Shown here: positions 57,182 through 64,000 of the stretch, piece by piece
Numbering within the stretch: the stretch's first letter is position 1
Layout: each line of letters begins with the position of its first letter
Assembly: GCA_036346375.1 (NCBI GenBank)
Contig: CM070520.1
Coordinates: 46,581,854-46,645,853, forward strand
Direction of reading: 5' to 3'
DNA length: 64,000 nucleotides
Source: Guadua angustifolia
Lineage: Eukaryota; Streptophyta; Magnoliopsida; Poales; Poaceae
Position numbers and translations under genes: made by a program
Notes under the pieces: model-generated
Database searches by the model: none
Seen by the model: only the letters and a program-made list of their open reading frames with translations
What the model was told of the DNA's origin: nothing

Positions 57182-57741
57182 AACCTACCCTCTTAGAGAG
57201 AATCTCGCCCCGAGATTCTGGACGGAGAAAGAAAAAGATCGGGAAACTCGCTCTAAGGTCATCTTCGCTCCTGTGTTACTTCCTTCGTAATGGTTACTCC
57301 AATTGAACCTTGCAAAACTTGATCACTTCTGCTTCGTTCGCTCCGCTTCATCCAAGATTTTGATCGATACTCGATACTGCATGTCTTCTTTAAATCCAAC
57401 TTCTCAAAAGACATCCGTTCTTCGGTATTCTCGAGACATTTCTTCAATCGAGAAACATGGAAGACGCTATGCACATCTCGACAATTTGCGGAGGTAACTC
57501 CAACTTATAAGCAACTTCTCCTCTTCGCTACCACGGAATGGACTAATATAGCGGGGTGCCAACTTCCCACTAACTCAATCGACGATTCCTTGAGAGGTGA
57601 AACCTTTAGATACACATGATCACCAGTTCAAAGCTTAATTCTATGATTTATTGTCAAGATAACTTTTCTCGCTTAGATGGCCGCTTTCAAATTCTCACGG
57701 ATCACTCGACTTGTTCTTCACCTTCCTTCGTAATATCGTGT
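57182..57741 (-). pseudogene. Element G integrase C-terminal region and chromodomain
   Basis: On the minus strand SVFHVSRLKKCLENTEE (57420-57474) is the conserved motif after the integrase tail. Further toward the LTR lie SIKILD- and KVQW-type words in shifting frames, where Tekay chromoviruses carry a chromodomain. A PPT (minus-strand aagagggtaggttt) ends the internal domain at 57182. Confidence 0.75.
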
Positions 57742-58242
57742 TCAATTATTTGTCCTCCTTCTATCTCCTTCCAATATAACTTGTTCGTATTTTCTTCCGT
57801 GAAGAGCTTCAAATGGTGCCATCTTCAAACTTGACCTAGAATCGTTGTTGTAGGAGAATTCAAAGATAGGGCAAATTCGATCCCAAGAACTTTTATAAGT
57901 CAAAGCACAAGCTCTCAATATATCTTCTAGTATTTGGTTTATTCTTTCCGTTTGACCAACTGTTTGAGGATGGTAAGCTGTACTGAAGTTTAGATTTGTG
58001 CCCAAAACCTCATGCAACTTCTGCCAAAACCTTGAGGTAAATTGAGAACCTCGATCCGACACGATCTTCTTTGGCACACCATGCAAACACATAATTTTGG
58101 CCATGTATAGCTCTGTTAGTTTATCACCAGAATATGTTGTCTTCACATGAATAAAGTGTGCAACCTTAGTTAATCTATCCACAATAACCCATATTGAATC
58201 ATATCCGGACTTAGTTCTGGGAAGTCCGGTGATAAAATCCAT
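57742..58242 (-). pseudogene. Element G integrase catalytic core
   Basis: 166 codons with all three DDE positions visible: MDFITGLPRT, IVSDRGSQFTSRFWQKL and TVGQTERINQILED. Valine replaces the usual aspartate in HPQTDGQ, a non-catalytic site. It ends in SYNND and APFEALHGRKY. It lies just downstream of the broken zinc-binding domain. Confidence 0.93.
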
Positions 58243-58797
58243 TTCTATTTCTTCCCATTTCCAAATAGGAACCGCAAAGGTTGCAATAAACCGTTGGTCT
58301 CGATGCTCGCTTTTAACAAGTCGACAAATATCACAACGTACACAAAATCAAGAACTTCTCTTTTCATATTGGACCACCAATATTTCTCCTTCAAATCTAC
58401 GTGACATCTTGGTACTTCCTTGATGAATAGAATAAACCGAATCGTGGGCCTCCTTCAAAATTACATCCTTGATCTCTTTTTGATTAGGGACTACTATTCT
58501 TTTTCCGAACCAAACAGTACCTTTCTCATCTTCAGAAAATTCAAGAAATTTTCCTTTCTTCATACCATCTTTTAGTTCTGTGATACCACTATCATTCTTT
58601 TGAGCCTCTCTGATCTGATCTTCCAGGGTTGAATGCACTTCGACATTGAAAATGCAACCTTCATTTACCAATTCCAAGTTGAGGCGTCTAAACTCTTCAT
58701 GAAGTGCTGGCTGACTTTCCTAAATCATAACATTGTTGCAATAACTTTTCCTGCTCAAAGCATCCGCAACAACATTAGCTTTTCCCAAGATGATAAT
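58243..58797 (-). pseudogene. Element G RNase H end, linker and integrase zinc-binding domain
   Basis: Near 58735-58790 the minus strand reads GKANVVADALSRK (last RNase H aspartate), then a TAG in the linker. The frame 58348-58677 carries the linker and HHCC histidines (EAHDSVYSIHQGSTKM). The cysteine half is frameshifted (near 58320-58360). The RNase H sequence breaks at 58797 where H is inserted and resumes at 62898. Confidence 0.88.
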
Positions 58798-59125
58798 TGT
58801 AACATCCCAAAAAATTGAGTTTTGGAATGTTTAAAAATCAAATTTGACCATTTGCATTTTCTTGGAATTGATTGAAGCTTAATATGAATTTTTAATAATT
58901 GTAAGATTTAATTTGATTAATCTATGCATCAAATTAAAGGTTTCAGTTTTTATTGGGTTCCTTGTGCTTCAAGGAATTTTTCTGTATTTTTGGAGATTTG
59001 TTTGAATTTATTTGCTATTTATTTGAATTTATTTGGAGTTATTTGAATTTCTGGGATTTTTTCTAAATTCGAAAAAGATTTTAAATTTTTTCTCTCCTCG
59101 GCCGAATCTCTCCGGCCCAACTCAT
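58798..59125 (+). repeat. Truncated 5' LTR of element H
   Basis: The first ~330 bp of the LTR, nearly identical to the start of 59947-62892. It carries 34 bp (about 58946-58980) that the 3' LTR lacks. It breaks off near ccggcccaactcatctc and runs into integrase coding sequence. Confidence 0.9.
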
Positions 59126-59935
59126 CTCAGTTCAAGATCGCTTATCACCCTCAGATTGATGGACAAACCGAGCGTAGAACCAGATTCTTGAAGATATGCT
59201 AAGAGCTTGTGCTTTGACCTATGGTGCAAAATGGGACAAGTGTTTGCCCTATGCAGTAGTTTTCTTACAATAATAGTTATCGTGCCACCGCAAATGTCTC
59301 CTTTTGAAGCCTTATATGGAAGAAGTGCGAGAACCCTCTTAATTGGAAAGAGACCGAGAAAGACAGTTTATTTGGTCTCGCCATACACGCAAGAAGTCAA
59401 GAGCAAGCATGCTTAATTCGAGACAAGTTGAGGATAGCTCAAAGCGCATGTAAGAGTTATGCATAATAATCGCCGAGATTTGAGTTTCGAGCCTAATGAT
59501 TATGTGTATCTTAGAGTTACACCTCTAAAAGGAGTTAAGCGATTTCAAGTAAAAGGAAAGCTTGCCCCTAGATATGTTGGACCGCTCAAAGTTTTGGAAC
59601 GAAGAGGAGAAGTTGCTACAAGCTTGAGTTGCCTCTACCGCTTGTCGAATCCATGATGTGTTCCATGTGTCACAATTGAAGAAGTGTTTATGAGTGCCGA
59701 AGAGCAGATGCCGGGAAGCTATCGATTGGTAAGAGGATCTCACTTACAAGGAGCAACCAGTGAAGATATTGGATGTTGCAGAGCGCATCACGAGAAGCAA
59801 GATTACCCGTTTCTGCAAAGTCCAGTGGAGTAATCATTCAAGAGGAAGCCACTTGGGAGCGAGAAGAGGATCTCAAGTCCGAGTTTCCCACCTATTCTCT
59901 AGTTATCCAATCTCTTGGTCGAGATTCCATTTAAG
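59126..59935 (+). pseudogene. Element H integrase tail with chromodomain
   Basis: Starts mid-core with AYHPQIDGQTER (DDE glutamate in QTER), then SYNNSYRATA, EPNDYVYLRVTPLKGVKRFQ and LAPRYVGPLKVLERRGEVA, then a chromodomain: VKILDVAERITRSKITRFCK, VQWSNHS and, one frame on, EEATWEREEDLKSEFP. A chromodomain after integrase identifies a chromovirus and may guide integration to marked chromatin. Several frameshifts; upstream pol is deleted. Confidence 0.9.
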
Positions 59936-59946
59936 GGGGAGAGGTT
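59934..59946 (+). promoter_or_regulatory. Polypurine tract of element H
   Basis: aagggggagaggt-type purine tract directly before the LTR start tgtaacatccc. Confidence 0.75.
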
Positions 59947-62892
59947 TGTAACATCCCAAAAAATTGAGTTTTGGAATGTTTAAAAATCAAATTTGACCAT
60001 TTGTATTTTCTTGGAATTAATTGAAGCTTAATATGAATTTTCTAATAATTGTAAGATTTAATTTGATTAATCTATGCATCAAATTAAAGGTTTTTCTGTA
60101 TTTTTGGAGATTTGTTTGAATTTATTTGCTATTTATTTGAATTTATTTGGAGTTATTTGAATTTCTGCGATTTTTTCTAAATTCGAAAAAGATTTTAAAT
60201 TCTTTTCCTCTCCTCGGCCGAATCTCTCCGCCCTACCAACTCATCCGCATCCGCCTCCTCGTTCGCCTACCCGCCTCCACTCGCCCACTTCTCACGTCTG
60301 CCTCGCACCGCCTGCGCCCTCGCCGTCCGATCTCGCCACGCTGCGTTACCGAGATGCGCCCACGTCAGGCTACCTGAAACCCTAGTCGCTCGGAGACCCA
60401 GCCAGACGCCGCTTCCGAAGTTTTCGCGCTTGCCCGCCTCTCGAGGCTTTAAAAGCGCCGCCTTGCCCGAGGTTCGCCACTTCCTCCCGCACTTACGCCT
60501 GTTGTTTGCTGCCACCCGAGACGCCATCAAGGAGAACGAGCTCGCCAAGTATCACCGCCTCCCGAGACCCTCCGCCGCTTCTCTCCGGTGGGTCTCCGCC
60601 AGGATCGGTGGCACCATCGAAGTCCGCCGCGTCGCGCTCTCCTGCGATTCGCATTCTTCCGACCGATCCGCCTCCTCCGCCATCTACGGTGTCGTCATCC
60701 TCGCTCCGGCGAATAGCGCCGCCACTCACCGGTGAGCATCTCTTCGCCACCAGTCCGATCGTTTCGCTAACGATCCAGAGCGCGCGCGGCCTCGCCGCAT
60801 CTTCCTCTGTGGTCGTCCGATGCGAGCTAACGCCCGGATTTCGCCACGTGAAATAACCCCGCTCCCATCTTTGCATCGGCGTCGCGTTCATACCGCCAAG
60901 GTTAACGCCATGTCGCCCCTAGCCGCGTGGCATGCTACGCCGACGCGATCTCGCCAGATCACCCAAGGTCGCCTCGGGCGCTTTGGTTCATCAGGACCGA
61001 GCCGCTGACATGTGGGCCCCGCATGTCAGTCGGCATTTATTTTTCTTTTCTGATTTTCTGAAATACCGAAAATCCCAGCCAATCACAAGCTGCCACGTGT
61101 CACCCCTTGCGGATTTTTCTAATTTTCTCTGAATTAAATCTTCCAGAGGCCCGTTCTCCTTCGTCCGAACTCCGATTTGAGCGATTCAAATTTCTAAATT
61201 TTTGTAAAATCGAGCTCTACATTCCAGAGCCATTTATTTTCAATTTTGAGCTTGATTTCCTCTCTGTTTTGTATTTATTTGGTTTCATTGCTTTATTTTC
61301 CGTAGACGCGAACCCCGAAGGAGTGAACGGAGACTTCGAAGACCAAGAATCAGCACTTGAACAACAAGGCAAGTCGTAGACCTTTGATCATATTGAACCC
61401 ATGTTTGCAAAAGTACTTTGTTTTATACAATTGCATGCTATTTGTGTAACAATGCTAGTTTATGGGAGTAGCTATTTACCTGTCTGAGTATGCCCCTTTG
61501 ATTGTGGAATGCCATGTCTCTATTGTTAATCTTAGGTTAGGACATTACTAGTTGGACATAATCATAGTACCAACATTGGGTTATCGTAGCTATGCTTAGC
61601 CATGCTTAGTTGTCCGATGGGATTCATATCACCTATGAATTAATGTTAATCTTGACTTAATGAGATATTGAATTGTGGTCATGGACCATTGTTGTAAAAC
61701 TTGTTGCACCATGGCAGGGGATGCCATTGGTTTTGGGTTGAACAAAATGTTTCTGCAATTGATCGTGGCAAGAAAGGGTGCTGTTTGGCACATTGGGATG
61801 TGGTCATCTTTGCTTGAGACAATTTAAGGACTTAATCTTGTGCGCCATTGAACTGGGCCTAACTGGCAACCACAAGTCCGTAGAGGACGGACCTAGTGAT
61901 TAATTTGTAATGTCCAGACTTGAGTATTGCCATTGTTGTGTGGGGTCCAAGATGGACAGGTAGACCCACATGGCTCAAGAGGGGCCCCGAGGGGCTAAAC
62001 GTTAGAGGGCAAGATCGGTTTAGACATGCATTGTAAAGGCTTTGTAGTGATCTCTCTGCCGACACACCAAAGGAAGTGTGTTCTTAGCGCTTGGCATTAA
62101 GGGATGATCATGTCTTGTGGGTAAAGCCGCATAACCTCGCAGAGTGTAAACTATTCAATAGCCGTGTCCGCGGTCATGGACAAGCTCGGGATTTCACACG
62201 GGTATAGAGTATTTTCTTGAAATGTGGAATTGTTGGGATGTGAACGGGAGTTCACCGTTGTTTTGTTGTCTCACGCTATATCGTTGAATTGTGTGGTTGA
62301 TACTTGTTTCAATGATGTAGGGTGATGCCTCGTCATTCTCCGCTCATGTTGTATACCATTGATTTACCGCTTATTTATTATTGTTTTATCAATCGCCTTC
62401 AATCTATTTATTGTATTTAAATTCGTTATTGCTTTTCTCGCAAATGAACCTTATGACTATCCTTTGTCAAGCCGCGTACCTAATATATTGCATCATTTCC
62501 CTACGGCTTGTTGAGTACGCTTTGTACTCACGGCTTTATGCCCTCGTTGTTCGCTTTCCGAGGAAGGACCGTAATGAGTATCAAGAGGAGGAGTACTATG
62601 AAGACTACGCCGACTAGGAAGGCGCTTCGCACGATTGCCTCGTGGTATGTCGAATGGCCCAAGTTATTTTATTTCGCCGCAATAGCTTTATTTGTTTCTT
62701 AAGCCAAGAGGCATTGGTGTATGAACCTTGACTATAAGGTCGCTTTGTTTTATTCAATAATAATTTGCTTCTTCTTAGTTATTTCGATGTATGGAATGAT
62801 ATGTCATCTATGTTTCCACCGTGCACTAGCGTGATCTCGACTAGTGTCAGATATACGAGGGTTTCGGATTTGCATATCCGGGTCCCGGACAA
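59947..62892 (+). repeat. 3' LTR of element H
   Basis: A 2946-bp LTR from tgtaacatccc to cccggaca. A ttaaaag box at about 60447 may be the core promoter. It is the best-preserved copy of this LTR family here and is useful as a reference for B, C1 and G. Frames at 60267-61380 and 62381-62702 lie inside it and are not supported as genes. Confidence 0.93.
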
Positions 62893-62897
62893 TAATG

Positions 62898-63719
62898 GAT
62901 ACCAATATCATAATCTTTAACTAATTCCAACCATCTTCTCTGCCTCAAATTGTGATCTGGCTGAGTGAAAATGTATTTCAAACTCTTATGATCCGTATAG
63001 ATCTCACATCGATTCCCAATCAAATAATGCCTTCAAATTTTGAGTGCGTGCACGACTGCTGCTAACTCCAAATCATGAGTTGGGTAGTTTTCTTCATGGG
63101 GTCGCAGTTGTCTTGAGGCATAAGCTATAACTTTTCCTTCCTGCATCAAAACACATCCAAGACCTTGCTTTGAAGCATCACAGAAAACTTCAAAATCCTT
63201 ATGAATATCCGGCAGTACAAGTATGGGTGCTGAAGTTAACCTCTTCTTCAACTCTTGAAAACTCTGTTCACAGGACTTAGTCCATTCAAATTTCTTCTCC
63301 TTCTTTAGTAGCTGGGTAAGAGGTCTTGCAATCTTTGAAAATCCTTCAATGAATCGCCGATAATAACCTGCTAAACCAAGGAAACTTCTGATATCCGGGA
63401 CTGACTTGGCTTGTTTCCAATCCAAAATATCCTTTACTTTTGCAGGGTCTACTGCTACTCCTCCAGCAGAAATAACATGACCTAGGAAAGAAACTTCTTT
63501 CAACCAAAAATCACACTTGCTGAACTTGGCATATAGCTGATGTTCTCTTAACTTCTCTAAGACCAACCTCAGATGATACTCATGTTCCTTCATACCTTTA
63601 GAATAGATAAGAATGTTATCAATAAAGACAACCACAAACTTATCCAAGTATTCCATGAATACTTTATTCATCAGATTCATGAAATATGAAGGGGCATTTG
63701 TTAATCCAAACGACATCAC
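62898..63719 (-). pseudogene. Element G RNase H and reverse transcriptase palm/thumb
   Basis: RT part (63033-63719): MSFGLTNAPSYFMNLMNKVF, then the catalytic site VVFIDNILIYS, in which the second aspartate of FIDD is asparagine, then FLGHVISAGGVAVDPAKV, SFLGLAGYYRRFIEGFSKIA and TSAPILVLPD. RNase H part: EVFCDASKQGLGCVLMQ, THDLELAAVVHALKI, then a stop at 63033-63035 where tryptophan is expected, and TDHKSLKYI to the break at 62898. Otherwise one of the better preserved frames in the window. Confidence 0.94.
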
Positions 63720-64000
63720 TGTAAACTCGTACAGTCCATATCGGGTAGTAAAGGCTGTCTTCGGAATATCTTATTTTCCTATCTTGAGCTGATGGTATCC
63801 CGGTTTTAAGTCTATTTTTGAGAAAACCTGAGCTCCTTTCAACTGATCAAATAGAACATCTATCCTTGGAAAAGGATACTTATTCTTTATTGTGACCTCA
63901 TTCAGAGATCTGTAGTCTATGCACATTCTCGTGATCGCCATCCTTCTTCTTAACGAAGATTACGGTGAACCCCAAGGTGATGAACTTGGTCTTATAAATC
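63720..64000 (-). pseudogene. Element G reverse transcriptase, N-terminal part
   Basis: The minus strand continues from the palm as DIPKTAFTTRYGLYEFTV. A TAA lies before DIPK (near 63770), KSGYHQL-type text at 63790-63800, and VIFVKKKDG near 63950 with a frameshift just after it. It runs off the right edge of the window. Confidence 0.85.

Larger units (their letters stand above)
58798..62892 (+). mobile_element. Element H: internally deleted Tekay-like element with perfect TSD
   Basis: A 5' LTR fragment (58798 to about 59125), a fragment of integrase and chromodomain coding sequence (about 59131-59935), PPT, and full 3' LTR (59947-62892). Both ends are flanked by ataat (58793-58797 and 62893-62897). 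Removing H and one ataat restores the RNase H reading GIHYH of G. Most of the 5' LTR, gag, protease, RT and part of integrase are missing. Confidence 0.95.
53731..64000 (-). mobile_element. Element G: Tekay-like Ty3/gypsy retrotransposon, 3' part, split by H
   Basis: The minus strand carries RT at the right edge of the window, then RNase H, integrase with chromodomain-like tail, PPT and a 3.45-kb 3' LTR (57181-53731). Gag, protease and the 5' LTR lie to the right. Element H sits inside the RNase H coding region (58798-62892). The left TSD copy should be acttg (53726-53730). Confidence 0.92.

Noticed and set aside
60267..60891. GC-rich ORFs on both strands
   Set aside because: Inside the 3' LTR of H, around its probable transcription start; no domain.

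Overview
The window is a gene-poor stretch of plant nuclear DNA, most likely from a grass. The evidence is a Tekay-type Ty3/gypsy family with 3-3.5 kb LTRs, Tat-type gypsy elements with antisense extra ORFs, a SIRE/Maximus-like Ty1/copia element, a CACTA transposon whose TIR reads CACTACTACAGAA, and one spliced host gene. I saw no rRNA, tRNA, CRISPR or prokaryotic features. The window is built almost entirely from nested mobile elements. Most of their reading frames carry stops and frameshifts, so pol and gag genes are given as pseudogenes.

Layout. 1-5618: 3' part of a plus-strand Tat-type gypsy element (element A) with its 3' LTR. It is inserted in the TNP2-like transposase gene of a minus-strand CACTA element, 5619-7720. 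7995-11086: minus-strand solo LTR (B) with a perfect 5-bp target site duplication (TSD). 11330-11850: three ~180-bp tandem units. 13038-15424: a spliced coatomer beta'-like WD40 gene, the only host gene I can support. 15679-28918: an old plus-strand solo LTR (C1) with a perfect AACAT TSD, split by a 10.2-kb copia element (C2, 18019-28246). 28924-30094: low-copy or degenerate DNA with a possible Helitron end and hAT-like remnants.

30095-51136: a minus-strand Tat-type element (E) with its 3' LTR, a plus-strand (antisense) extra ORF of the Transposase_28 type with a recognisable intron, then pol and gag. A complete 12.5-kb minus-strand Tekay-like element (D, 32718-45214) sits inside the extra ORF. 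E is cut at 51137 by another plus-strand Tekay-like LTR (F). F is cut at 53731 by a minus-strand Tekay-like element (G) that runs off the window. G is cut at 58798-62892 by a plus-strand deletion derivative (H) with a perfect ATAAT TSD.

Inferred relative order, from who interrupts whom: CACTA before A; C1 before C2; E before D and F; F before G; G before H. The points most worth following up are the intron-containing antisense ORF of E, the short coatomer-like gene with an intact spliced frame, the H deletion derivative, replaced reverse transcriptase (RT) catalytic residues in E and G, and a G-loss indel pattern in one LTR of D that may be an assembly artefact. I found no convincing evidence of a wholly new biological system.
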